From Pseudeuparius sepicola (taxonomy: Eukaryota > Arthropoda > Insecta > Coleoptera > Anthribidae): a DNA stretch of 64,000 bases. Position numbers and translations under genes: made by a program. Below are positions 26,271 to 37,115 of the stretch, piece after piece (within the stretch, counting starts at the first letter, position 1; every line of letters starts with the position of its first letter). Under the pieces are notes generated by a model that worked only from the letters and a program-made list of their open reading frames with translations, made no database searches and had not been told where the DNA came from. The stretch lies in assembly GCA_963920635.1 (NCBI GenBank), contig OY987301.1, positions 12,430,501 to 12,494,500 of the forward strand, written 5' to 3'.

Positions 26271-26899
26271 CCGTCACGAGCCTCTGTACTTCTTCAAATT
26301 TAGAAGTTACGAATGGTGTACAGACTAAAGTATAATAATAATAATAATTCTCACCCTCACAATACTCCAAACTAGGAGTACCCCAGAAGCAACCACATGC
26401 TTGTGCGGGGGAGGGGGGCAATTACTATTATTTTGTCTTCGTTGCCATTTGCCCACACCCTGTATATATTGTTGTTTTTTTTTTTAAACCTACAGAATGG
26501 CTAAATAACTGGGCATTTCCAGTTAACTGAACGGATATGATTTCCTATCCAACATGGATATATGAAATCGAAATAAAAAAAATTAACGGTTTCAGCTTGC
26601 TCCTGCGCCTGTTGACGTGTTGGAAAGTCAAGCAACCCTTGAATTTAGGTAATTTAATCCAAAACCTCCGTGTCATCTATAAAAAGCCTACTGCGTTGTG
26701 CTCAACCCTGGTCCTCGTGCGATATGGACAATATATACCCTGTATATTGTTCACGTTGGAGATATACCAAGGGATGTGGAGGGCTTTTTTGTCACCCGAC
26801 AACTAATTTACTATTATGATAAAGATAAAATGTTACTAGGTAACGTCAGCGTTGTGTAGGTTAAATCGTTGATTGAGGATCCATCGACGGTTAAATACA
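26271..26899. other. Intergenic DNA with (AAT)n tract
   Basis: A short (aat)n microsatellite lies at about 26333-26350, with no recognised gene. Confidence 0.5.
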
Positions 26900-26948
26900 G
26901 TTTCAGCCAGGGATTCTTTAAAATAAGGGGACAGCATGTCACAGTCTA

Positions 26949-27224
26949 TCAAGGTCTATAGAGGATAGGTTGTCTCACTTTGCCGGGGGGAATGATGTCA
27001 CGTAGTATGCTGGCGACCCAGGGGCGGCATGTAAACAGTATTCGAAGTGAAATTCGAACCACTTATTAACATTGAACCAGGAATGTTAGAAGTTACACAA
27101 ATGGTAATATATTTTGCATCAATAAAACGAGGTATTTGTTTAAGGCTCTCATTCTGTTTTCAAATCAGCATACTAGCTGACGTCACTCACCAAAGTGAGG
27201 CAACCTATCCTCTATAGACCTTGA
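26949..27224. mobile_element. 276-bp element nested in hAT copy, 7-bp duplication
   Basis: The ends are tcaaggtctatagaggatag and its exact complement. The flanks are cagtcta at 26942-26948 and 27225-27231. The inverted sister hAT element at 29060-30122 has an uninterrupted cagtcta at this position, so this is an insertion with a known empty site. Confidence 0.85.
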
Positions 27225-27887
27225 CAGTCTATCACATAGGAAAAGTGAAGCCTTGTTTTCTGTATATCTCCAAGGAGAATACATAAGTGGGCTGGTACAA
27301 TGTTATGTTATATGTCAGTGTCCAACTGCCATCAGGTTTTATGTGACATGCCAGTGCCATAGATTCTAAAGGAGGCAAAATATTTCCCATCATAGTTCAC
27401 AATTTTTAAGTTTTCTAACTTCCAGATAGTCAATTACAGGTAAGGCGGCCGCCTGTAGTAGTCCCAATAATTGCAACCAGATTTTTCATGTCTCACCTTT
27501 AGTAATCCTACAATTACCATTACGTGGGCATTACGTATAAGTAGTTCAAAACAAAGATGGTATTTCCTAAATTTTAAATTATTACGCAGGTAGCTTCAGT
27601 CAGGTCTTTTTTAAAGCAGTTTTTATCTACAACTATAAGTTTATTTTACATTTGTGAGGTACCTTGGAAGAGAAATAAAATTACAAAAATGAGCACCGAG
27701 AAAAACTACATGATTAGAACTAAGTACAAGACCTAATCTTATTAGTCCATCCCGAAATCTGTGAAAGTTCTTTGGGTAGATACATTCAACAAGGGAAGAA
27801 AGTTGAAGTACACATATTATTACAAATGGATTCAGGAACCTGGTAACAAGGTGCAATAGCGACAAATTCTCAAATAAGCAAAATAGG

Positions 27888-28229
27888 CACTGACTTACCA
27901 TACTTATATTACTTAAATTCCTGGAAATAATTGCAAGAAACCAAATTCAAATATAAAAAACATTGTCAAGCCTAATTTTTATAAATCATTATTAATTTTT
28001 ACTAACAATCAAAGTACCTGTTATATTCATAGATTCTCCAATAAAATGGCATACTTGGCACTGACTTACCATACTTATATTACTTAAATTCCTGGAAATA
28101 ATTGCAAGAAACCAAATTCAAATATAAAAAACATTGTCAAGCCTAATTTTTATAAATCATTATTAATTTTTACTAACAATCAAAGTACCTGTTATATTCA
28201 TAGATTCTCCAATAAAATGGCATACTTGG
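27888..28229. repeat. Tandem duplication, 171-bp unit x2
   Basis: Two adjacent, essentially identical copies start with cactgacttaccatacttat, at 27888 and 28059. The sister hAT element has only one related segment, so the duplication arose after the copies separated. Confidence 0.9.
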
Positions 28230-28323
28230 CATCATTGAGACCATTAGAATGGGGAAAGAAACGGCCTCACTTTGGAAAGTATAATGCTGGGTCCCCTTAT
28301 TTTAAAGGGTCCCTGATTTCAGC

Positions 28324-29051
28324 CGACTAGAAGGTGTGCTGGGAATTCGGCCTGGTCGCAGATGGGTGTCGCGTGGCGGCCCTCGGTAATCTACGGTTTT
28401 CCCCAACGCTTTTTCGATAAGGTCCCAGCTGGCGGTTGGATAATAAGCCGACACGACCACACACGTGCTAACCAGTTGCACGCAGATCCACGAGAAACTG
28501 CCTGGGTTTTCCAAGAACAATAACCCTATAAAGTGGTCTTCACGATGCATTGCACAGGGCGTCCATTAATTTTAAGTGGCTCACTCAAAATACCTAGGCT
28601 AATTTTTGTTATAAGAATCGGCGGTCGGTACGATCCTTATACTATTATTATAGACGGCCTTACCGTGATTCACCAAATAACATTGAGGTACCTTTGTAAT
28701 AGTAATAAAGCAAGTTACAGTTTCAATTGTTCAATCCCCATGCAATCATAAACACACATGGCATTAAATACTACCAACCCAAGTGAGTTTTTTGTGTTTA
28801 TTTCGAAAATGTTTTTCAAAGCCCACTCAAATACTGCATTAGGTATATTGATGAGCAGCGCATATTCGGACAAAAAATCAGCCAAATCTGATGTCTCGTT
28901 TTACAAAAGGTTCGCAAATCCCATTAGTGCGCAATGCAATGTCAAATTGTGCAGTTGTCTGGAAAATAAGCTAACCGTCATTGTCAGATATATGACAAAA
29001 CAAAAGCAAAATTATAGAGTTACGCGACATCCTGTATACCTGCCTACAAGC
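28324..29051. other. Unclassified spacer between two hAT elements
   Basis: The first ~230 bp is GC-richer and open on the minus strand (28302-28550, 82 codons), but the protein is unfamiliar and the frame runs into hAT sequence, so I do not call a gene. Confidence 0.4.
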
Positions 29052-29059
29052 GTATAAGC

Positions 29060-30122
29060 CAGGGGACCCAGCATTATACCAATTATACCTTCCAAAGTAA
29101 GGCCTATTCTTTCCTCATTCTAATGGTATCAGTGATGCCAAGTGTCAAGTATGCCATTTTATTGGAAAATCTATGAATGTAACAGGTACTTTGATTGTTA
29201 GTAAAAATTAATAATGTTTTCCATGATTTCTAGAAATGAGACTTGACAATGTTGTGTCTACAAGTGCAGAATATGGCAACTGACAAATGATACAAATTTA
29301 TTTCATAGTTGAAATTGATTTCCAGCAATTATTTCCACGAATTTAAGTATGTAATACCGAAGTATGGTAAGTCAGTGCCGATTTTGCTTATTTAAGAATT
29401 TGTCGCTATTGCACCTTCTTACCAGGTTCCTCAATCCATTAATATGTATACTTGAACTGAACTTTCTTCCCTTGTTGAATGTACTTACCCAGAAAAAATA
29501 CGGGTACTCAACTACCCAAAGAACTTTCACAGATTTCGAGATGGAATAATAAGATTACTTAGGTCTAGTAGTTCTAATCATGTAGTTTTTCTCGGTGTTC
29601 ATTATAAAATTTTTGTAATTTTATTTCTCTCCCAAGGTACCTCACAAACTTAAAATAAACTCTTGTAGTCGTAGATAAAAACTCTTTAAAAAAACCTGAC
29701 TGAAGCTACCTGCTTAATAATTTAAAATTTAAGAAATACGATTTGTTCTGTGCTACCTACTTATACGTAATGCCCACGTAATGGGAATTGTAGGATTACT
29801 AAAGGCGATACAGGAAAAATCCTACAACAGGCGGCCGCATTACCTCTAATTGACACATCTGAGTATCTGGAAGTTAGAAAACTTAAAAATTGTGAATTAT
29901 GGTGGGAAATATTTTGCCTCCTTTAGAATCTATGGCACTGGCATTATGTCACATAAAACCTGATGACAGTTGGACACTGACATATAACATAACCTTGTAC
30001 CAGCCCCTTTGTGGTCTCCTTGGAGTCGACAGAAAACAAACTTCAAACTTCCCCTCAAGGCTTCACTTTTCCTATGTGATAGACTGCGACATGCTGGGTC
30101 CTCTTATTTTAAAGAGTCCCTG
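29060..30122. mobile_element. hAT-type element, CAGGGACCC family, copy 2 (inverted)
   Basis: A perfect 8-bp duplication, gtataagc, flanks it at 29052-29059 and 30123-30130. The right end is the complement of cagggactctttaaaataag. The left end reads caggggacccagcat, lacking the ~19-bp A/T-rich part of the terminal palindrome. The interior is the reverse complement of parts of 26908-28315. No transposase was recognised. Confidence 0.85.
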
Positions 30123-30130
30123 GTATAAGC

Positions 30131-31586
30131 AGATAGTGTTGAAACCCTGTATTTCGATAACAGTTCCCTATTTAATACATTGTCTATTTACAGCCTGAGA
30201 ACGTAAATCCATCTTGTTGAACGGTTGGACCTTGGGATGACAGAATGTCGTTATCGGCTAGGTTGCATTTCCATGTGTTCGCCAACCGCAAAACATCTGT
30301 CCAATAAATTGTACATAATCTATCATCTCGCAATAGAATTTCAATAACAGAACACCGACTACCTGGGAAAGTACCGCGCGGCGCATTTGCTCTACCATTG
30401 TTGTTTCGTTCCGAATCGTGGCAGATGCGTGGATGTTCCCAAAGAGAAAGCCAGGCCGGGATTTTCCAAGCGTACCTACCCGTACCCGCTTTTACTGGGC
30501 ATTTAAATAACGCCTGGCTAATGCTGGTAATACCGAGTTTCGGGAAAAGCTGTTTGAAATTTAGATGGTGGAATTTCAAGTGGGACCCATATGCAGATAA
30601 TAAAAACATTTTACTGTTCGAATTAAATAGGTGTGTGTACCTTTCCAAATTATCATAAAGGCAAACATTAATGAAGTAGTAAATTGAAGCCTGGGACGGA
30701 TTTTAATAGCTTTGTATGAGAAACACAAACTTGCCCGAAAACTCAATTTTAAACTCGGCAAGTCGGCAAGGGGTTAATTTGAAAATAGCTAGTGATTTTG
30801 GCACTATTTTGTAGAAACAAATTAAGAAATAGAAAAGAGTGGATACGAAGTAAGCACATTAGCTGTAACTACTATTAGTCAGATCTGTATGTTGTTTAGT
30901 CAGACTTAAAACAATTTATCATTTCTTTCTGACGAATGGTTAAATATTTCAAAATATAAGTATGCCGGGTCTGGTAAAAATCAGTCACCATCACATTCAC
31001 CTTTGGGAGAAAGTATAGGTATGTATATCCAGGTATTTCCCAAAAATTTCGCCGTGTGTGCGACAAATAGGTAACATCGTCAATATGCCATCACTGACTA
31101 AAAGAACAAGAATTTATTTTACCCAATGATGCCGTTGAAGTATATCGAAAGTTTTAAAAAATATGCGGGTTTTACACTTTATTGTCACAACTGCTAATCT
31201 CTAAAAATACCCATTCGTCCCATTGTTTGCTGTTATAGGAATGTAGGCCACAAAATTATCCTTGACTTATTGCAGTAACCTTAAAGGTTTTTCCCTACTT
31301 ATGCAGAGAACAAAATGCGCGAAGGCCGAATTCGCGAAAATCTTTTACCGCGGCAATGGATAAATATTTATAACCGATGGAAAAACCGTTAGCGTTGTAT
31401 TTTCTGGTTAGGGCACAAACTAAATGCATCAATGCATAAATCTAATTCAAGAAAATAATATTAATACTACCTATTATTTTTTATTAGTAGGGCCAGTTTT
31501 TCTAAATTTTTTCTACATTAACAATTATTTAAAAAATAAGTAAAAAATGTTTAAGTTTTTAAGTGATGTGCCCAACAGCCTAACTA
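30131..31586. other. Intergenic DNA, one unrecognised 154-codon frame
   Basis: An open frame on the minus strand at 30184-30648 encodes no motif that I know and has an overlapping frame on the other strand. I treat it as chance or an unknown exon. The rest is ordinary AT-rich sequence. Confidence 0.35.
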
Positions 31587-31798
31587 CGTTGACTGATAAC
31601 TGATATATTATTAAAGACTGCTCACGGCTGTCAAGTCTGACGTCTAGACGTCTGACAGATTTTTGGCTCACCAAGCGCTTTCCGGAGATAAAATACAATG
31701 CAGAATACATTGTTATCCATCAGAGCCATCTGTTTTCCAGGACATAAAACTATAGCCGTGAGAAGTCTTTATAAATACGTCAGTCAACAGTCAACGCT
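31587..31798. mobile_element. CGTTGACTGA-family small element, copy 2 (inverted)
   Basis: Bounded by cgttgactg and cagtcaacg. The inside is the reverse complement of the 24270-24437 copy, with about 85% apparent identity by eye. A partial duplication of the cagtcaac end lies at the right edge. Confidence 0.75.
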
Positions 31799-32199
31799 AA
31801 CTGGGTGTTTACAGACTGTAATCGACTTATACTTTTTGACTCATAATAAGACACTATAAAGATCTGAAAAATAAATGACATAATCTGAGTTTTTTAAAAA
31901 GACCGCCATCAAGATAAACTCATCGGTCCACACAGCCGGCAATTTGTGGCTCTGGGAATCCCTTTTTATAATTGATCTGTGTGGAATTCCGCCGCGCCGG
32001 TAAGGTCAGTTTCTGGTTTCGGGCAAAAAGTTGTAAGCAGGAGGTTGAGAGAAATCGTAAGCGAATAAGTCATTATTTGTCGTCCCACGAAGAAAGGACC
32101 AAAGAACGAAAATAAATTAATGACAAATGAGCTTTAAATTCTTGTGTTCGCTGACCGACAAGTTCAATCAGTTCACTGGTATGAATATTATATAATATG

Positions 32200-32800
32200 G
32201 GGTGTTTCTAAAATGTGCGGGCAAATTTAAACCATTAATAGAAAATAAAAAAAATTAAAAAAAATAGAAACTGACTTCAAAAATTTGCCCGTATGCACAC
32301 TCCACTAAAAATTTTAAAAGAAATTAACAAAAAATAACACCGACTCAACACATTTGCCCTTATACACATTTCAACTAAAATTTTAGAAATATTTTTTCTC
32401 TATCTAAATTGAGTTATCTTTGGATTTGCTGACAGTCAAGGCAAGGAATTTAAATCTATTTAGCGTTGACTGATATATTATTAAGACTGCTCACGGCTGT
32501 CACGTCTGACACATTTTTGGCTCACCATGCGCTTTCCGGAGATAAAATACAATGCAGAACGCTATTTAGATATGAATACATCATCCTACATATACATCAT
32601 AACTTACTGTCACCGACTCCAAAGATAACTCAATTATAAAGAGAAAAAAAATTGCTAAAATTTTAGTTGAAGTGTACATATTTGTGAAGTCGGTGTTATT
32701 ATTTTTTTTTAATTTTTAGTGGAATGTGCATACCGGCAAATTTTTGAAGTCGGTTTTAATTTTTTTGTTAAAATTTTTTTATTTCTTATTTTTTAGTGAA
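32200..32800. mobile_element. Foldback with CGTTGACTGA element at its centre
   Basis: The left arm (about 32217-32440) and right arm (about 32605-32765) are inverted, sharing tttgcc, ctaaaattttag and gagttatctttgga blocks. A partial CGTTGACTGA-family copy occupies the centre at 32462-32558. Confidence 0.6.
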
Positions 32801-32809
32801 TTTTAAGAC

Positions 32810-33285
32810 TTATCGAAATCGGTTCAATATTAAATTCTATCCCCTATTTGTTCTTCCTTAGGATTGAATTTTTTCTCTTCAAATTTAAATGCGTGACCAC
32901 CCCTAAGGTAACCCCTTTCTAATAAAATAAAAATCATCCAAATTGGTCCAATATGAACTTATTTCATCTCCTTAGGGGTGGAATTTTTCCTTTAAATTTA
33001 AATGGGGCCACTCCTAAAGTTATCCCTTTCTAATAACAAGAGAATCATCCAAATCGGTCCAATATGAAATTTCATCCCCTATTTTTCTACCCTTAGGGGT
33101 GGGATTTTTGCTTAAAATTTAAATGGGGCCACCTCTAATAAAAAAGAATCATCGAAATCGGGTCAATAGGAAATTTCATCCCTTATTTGTCCACCCTAAG
33201 GGGTGGCATTTTTTCTTCAAATTTAAATGGGACCATTCTGTAGGTATACCCTTTTAAATAAAAAAAAAGAATTGTCCAAATCGGT
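32810..33285. repeat. Degenerate tandem array, about four ~100-126 bp units
   Basis: Units repeat the order: atcatccaaatcggtccaat, ttcatcccctattt, cttaggggtggaatttt, aaatttaaatggggcca. They have diverged by small indels. Type unknown. Confidence 0.7.
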
Positions 33286-33362
33286 TTATAAATGACGTAA
33301 CAAACATAAAAAAATACAACCGGTTTATACTTAAATGACGTAACAAACATAAAAAATACAAC
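33282..33362. repeat. Tandem duplication, ~40-bp unit x2
   Basis: Two adjacent units begin cggtttata and contain aatgacgtaacaaacataaa. Confidence 0.85.
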
Positions 33363-33423
33363 CGAATTTGATAACCTCCTCCTGTAACGCTGTAAATGTA
33401 AATAATCGGATTGTCTTTGATAA

Positions 33424-33596
33424 TCGCTAAATGGTTCTCGTGAAAATCGGGGGTATACAAAAAATCGCAGCCGGCCCTGTTAGGAAGGTCAAAAGAAGCG
33501 GCTTTTCAAGGTCTTTCAAATAAAAAAGTTCAGGCCATTATCTCCAAAAGTAAATATTTTATGGATTTATATTATAATGTTTGAGACACCCTGTTT
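33424..33596. repeat. Dispersed repeat related to 8213-8412
   Basis: Shares aaaatcgggggtata, tcgcagccggccctg, aggaaggtcaaaagaagcgg and a gacaccctgt end with the block at 8213-8412. Confidence 0.6.
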
Positions 33597-34259
33597 GATA
33601 AGAAGATGCACTAAAACAGTTTGCAAACTCTAGCATTTCTAGCGCAGGGTTTGTTCCAGCAACAGTTCTGAATCGGTTCTTAGCGATCTAATTGGTTAAA
33701 AAAAACTCAGTTAAAAACAGTTCTGGAATTAGAATTACTTTTCTGCATTCTGATTTGCTAGAACTGATTCAGAACTAATGTTCATTTAACGCTTCCAGCC
33801 ATAAGCGCACACATACATTTTTGGCATATTAACTTGATGCTTGCTGTCAGAGGCGTGTTTATTGTTTACTTTATTTACAAGTAAATTACTTATATTTCTT
33901 TGGCCATTTTCCTTCTTGAAATGTCTCGGTATTTTTTTGTTTTCGACTTTCGTTAACTGCGTTACCCCTTCTGATACGCCACTGGCATCAAGATGTGAGA
34001 AGAAGAAGAAGGTCAGTTGGTGGAGGCGGCAACGTCGCGCGAAGTTGCCGATGGTAAGGGGCTACCTTACTAACCTTGACTACCTCCTACCTCTCGCTTT
34101 GTTTATGAGTGGGGGAATGACATGGACATGCCTAATAATTTATTGTGTTTGGTCCTTAGTCCTAACATTCCTATAAACTAATCTTGGAAGAGATAATCCG
34201 AAGAAGATTTAAGCTCACAAAAGGACGCTATTGGATGATATAAGAATGTATTGTATCAG
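33597..34259. other. Spacer with GTTCTGAA repeat, no gene called
   Basis: A dispersed repeat (about 33640-33790) is followed by a small frame of up to 111 codons without known motifs. Near 34050-34060, gccgatggtaagg resembles a splice donor, but no exon can be supported. Confidence 0.35.
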
Positions 34260-34288
34260 CAGAGCATATAAAACAACCAGCAGTATAA

Positions 34289-34326
34289 CCAAAGTTTACA
34301 GAAATATTTTATTCTGTAAACTTTGG
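34289..34326. mobile_element. 38-bp hairpin insertion, 5-bp duplication TATAA
   Basis: The arms are ccaaagtttacagaa and its exact complement around an 8-bp loop. TATAA precedes it (34284-34288) and follows it (34327-34331). The MITE copy at 48082 reads through with a single tataa, which is the empty site. Confidence 0.8.
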
Positions 34327-34380
34327 TATAACTTACTCTTGAGAAATCATCCGCAAATTCAATGACCTTGAGTCATAATG

Positions 34381-34417
34381 TCAAAGTTTACAGAATATTT
34401 TATACTGTAAACTTTGA
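34381..34417. mobile_element. 37-bp hairpin insertion, 5-bp duplication TAATG
   Basis: The arms are tcaaagtttacag and its complement around an AT-rich loop. TAATG flanks it at 34376-34380 and 34418-34422. Sibling MITE copies have no hairpin here. It is the same sequence family as 34289-34326. Confidence 0.75.
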
Positions 34418-34696
34418 TAATGTTGGAATCAGATAGAAGTCAGAGGTGTACCTAGTCGGGAAAATCAATTCAGAAATTAAAGAGTAGAATTAGTAAAGTA
34501 TATAGTGTGTGGTAAGCACAAGCAGCTCTGACCCCTTCTCGGGATACAGTCAAAAAAGAACTGCCCAATCGCTCCGACACTGCATCCATTTGACAGTATC
34601 TATGCCCAATGGCGGCTGCGCGAACAGGTGCGCAGAATTTTCCCGCCATGCGGACAATTACTGCTGGTTGTTTTATATTCTCTGGCCAGGCCATAT

Positions 34697-34764
34697 CCAC
34701 GATAGACTTACCCCCAGCACAGACCTAGCGAAGCTATATAGGTCTGTGCCCCCAGTTTATCGTG
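34697..34764. mobile_element. Small hairpin insertion with a second hairpin inside it
   Basis: Removing the inner hairpin and one duplicated cccccag leaves a ~30-bp palindrome with cacgata and tatcgtg arms. It is flanked by gccatat at 34690-34696 and 34765-34771. Confidence 0.6.
34718..34748. mobile_element. 31-bp CACAG hairpin, 7-bp duplication CCCCCAG
   Basis: The arms are cacagacct and its complement. The exact flanks cccccag lie at 34711-34717 and 34749-34755. A 25-bp relative lies at 58225-58249, and a probable relic near 44092-44123. Confidence 0.8.
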
Positions 34765-34767
34765 GCC

Positions 34768-34847
34768 ATATATATATCATTTTCCATTTTCCTCAATCAA
34801 CGATAAAATGGGTGCGACGGCGGCAGCAGGCTGCGGCGTGGAGAGAG
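34768..34847 (+). CDS. Possible first coding exon, gene unknown (MGATAAAGCGVER...)
   Basis: A tatatatat run at 34768-34778 is followed about 28 bp later by an initiator-like tcaatc. Then comes ATG at 34808 in good context (ataaaATGG), 13 codons reading MGATAAAGCGVER, and an excellent donor, gagag|gtaagt, at 34847/34848. These parts have the right order and spacing for a first exon on the plus strand. No downstream exon was identified before Stip1, which has its own start, so the parent gene is unknown. GC-rich alanine codons could also be chance. Confidence 0.25.
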
Positions 34848-36648
34848 GTAAGTAAATAATTCCGACTAATAATAATTAATTATAATAACAATAACAATTT
34901 TCCATTTTGTTTTTTATTTAAACCATGGCCTGGTTCGTGCAGCAACTTTTTTAATTATTTTTATAATAAGTAGGTATAGGTATTTTGTCTTTTGCTTTAT
35001 CTTTCACACATATTAAAAATAAAGTATACGTTATGGCGGCCTTTTTTAAAGAATTGTTTCATTATTTGCACGTCATTTGGTACATTATGGCAATAATTAT
35101 GTGTGGAAAATAATACTTCGTCCTTTTTTAATTGTTAAAATGTTGTTTACTCTTGAGATAACTCCAAAGGAAGAATTAAGCAACTTTTCAGTTCATAAAA
35201 ATTTTATTAATTAGATATCGATTCCGACATGCGGCCACTTTTTCCACCTTGGCTCCTTATTTTTTCATGTACTACCTACTGAAACAAAAAATTTTAAAAT
35301 GTGACCAATATACACTGTGTCCCGGATAAGAATGGACAGCATGGGGATATTGCAAACGGTGAGAGATAGGGCAACGGTTAAATAGTGAAAAAGTTCCGCA
35401 TTTTTGAGATCAATAAAATGGCACAAACAGATTTTTAATATCTTTTTTCGTTTTTGAGTTATTTTGAAAAAAGTAAAATTTTGCGTTTTCGATTTTATTT
35501 TTTTCTGAAGTTGCTATCACAGATAGAGAAAAAAGAAAAGCACTTTCTTATGGCACTTTTTAACGGGCCTTAAGATGGCGTTTTTAGATTTGTTCTACAT
35601 CGTTTCGTTTTTGAGAAACCATCTTCAACTTTATTTTTTTAAATACGGACCTGGATTTTTTTTGTAGATTTTGAAAGCACTTGTCATTGCAAATACCGTG
35701 ATGTATGACAAGAATATTTTTTTAAAATGTTTTGAGACAATTATACTGAAAATTCCTTTTTTCCATTATTTTTTTTCCTAATGCGGCCCTGTATTTAATA
35801 AGAAGAAGTCTAAATATTAATCAGTATTGTCAAAAATTTAACTTACAACTTATCTTTCAATTGGAGAACTAAAAAAAGGACGGCACATACGATAATAAAA
35901 AATAAATAAAAATCCTCCACCTAGAAGCGTTGACTGAAGGGCGTAGATTCTCTTTTTAAATCTTCACCCAACGCTAGAAGCGTTGACTGAATTTAAATCT
36001 TCACCCAACGCTAGAAGGCTTTGAAACAACGAAACCAATCCCTTGTCATTTATTTCTCTGAGGGTCTAACCCATGCAAATAAATAATCGATTATGATGCT
36101 AAATTAAAGTAGGCATAGTAGGCTTTCAACATTTGAAAATAAACAACGATATATATCGTTGAAAATAAAGCGTTTTTTATGGACTTCATCCAATGTCGAA
36201 TAGCTAAATATAGAATGGTTATTTTAAATAATAAAAAATGCGAAACTCCTAGACATTATTTTCTTATGAAACTAAATTAAAAATACTTAATATTTTCAAT
36301 TTAGTAACATGTAACACTTAACAGGTGGGTAATATGCCATAGATAGCAATTATCCTAAAAATGAAATAATAAAATGTCTGTCGTACCTACTCTCATAGAA
36401 AATATTAGTTCCACGCAACAGAGAACTCCTGTCAAATGGACTCCAACTTTAGACTCTGGAAACAAGGAGATTGCATTTCTTTCATCACTTCAACATATAA
36501 ATAATGGACCTCAATATCAATCCATTTGGAAAATAATATAAGCTTAAGAGGGGGTTGCCGACAGCGAAAGTGACGTTAGATTTCGTATTTTTTTAAGTTG
36601 TATAGCATAAAATCTAATAACATTTTACCTGGCAAAAATTTAGTACAA
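34848..36648. other. AT-rich DNA with small tandem duplication, no gene seen
   Basis: A tandem duplication containing ctagaagcgttgactgaa lies at 35921-36010; that motif resembles the CGTTGACTGA family's end. Otherwise AT-rich. Confidence 0.45.
35921..36010. repeat. Imperfect tandem duplication containing CGTTGACTGA
   Basis: Units of 53 and 37 bp share ctagaagcgttgactgaa and tttaaatcttcacccaacg; the first has extra bases in the middle. Confidence 0.8.
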
Positions 36649-36785
36649 ACATCTCTGTCTTCATTTTAATCATAAGATCTTCAAAGCATATGCACTGGAA
36701 TTATTATTTTTTCCAATGTTTTCATAACCTATAAAACAAAACGCTGCATTTAAGATCTTATGATTAAAATGAAGACAGAGATGTC
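36649..36785. repeat. 137-bp foldback with ~32-bp perfect arms
   Basis: The outer arms start catctctgtcttcattttaa, run to aagatctt and recur exactly inverted. No flanking duplication was found. Confidence 0.75.
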
Positions 36786-37032
36786 CCATCCGTCGACAAA
36801 CACGAGAGCGTCTTGCGTACCCCTGCAGGCCCCGAATTAAGGCGAAAACAATGTCCCATTCTGATATAAGAGATGGTTACCTCCAACAAGGAACAGTAGT
36901 AGCCGATCCCGAGTTGCAGGGCGAAGTACTGCCCGAGACATCATCCAGAGTCCGCTGCCTTGCCTGTGGTATGCCATAGAGTCATCCCAGAACCGGCCTC
37001 GTTAAGCCATTGTCCAGTGCAGCACAGCACAT
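36786..37032. other. Short GC-richer spacer, nothing recognised
   Basis: No supported feature. A local gtcgacaaacacgagagcgt block is GC-richer than its surroundings. Confidence 0.4.
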
Positions 37033-37115
37033 AGATTCGCTAAATCTGTGGTGAATTACCCTTCTTTTTTTATATAGGCCCATTAAAGAATAATATGCCT
37101 TCTTTTTAGTACCTA

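Larger units (their letters stand above)
26908..28315. mobile_element. hAT-type element, CAGGGACCC family, copy 1
   Basis: The left end is cagggattctttaaaataag and the right end is the complement of cagggaccctttaaaataag. The flanks gtttcagc (26900-26907) and atttcagc (28316-28323) match at 7 of 8 bases. Terminal CAGGG with an ~8-bp duplication fits hAT. It shares interior sequence with the inverted copy at 29060-30122. It carries a nested element (26949-27224) and a 171-bp tandem duplication. No transposase frame was recognised. Confidence 0.85.
34260..34684. mobile_element. hAT-like MITE, CAGAGCATATAAAAC family, copy A
   Basis: The ends are cagagcatataaaacaacca and its near-complement. Homologous copies are at 41263-41416 (right part only), 41760-42176 and 48082-49056. 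All share ggcggctgcgcgaacaggtg near the right end. Copy A carries two extra 37-38 bp hairpins absent from its siblings. The left flank is gtatcag; the right flank does not match it. Confidence 0.8.

Noticed and set aside
30184..30648. 154-codon minus-strand frame
   Set aside because: Unfamiliar protein, overlapping frame on the opposite strand, no splice or promoter context.
31930..31986. ccacacag...ctgtgtgg pair as a CACAG hairpin
   Set aside because: Short arms around a ~40-bp unpaired loop and no flanking duplication.
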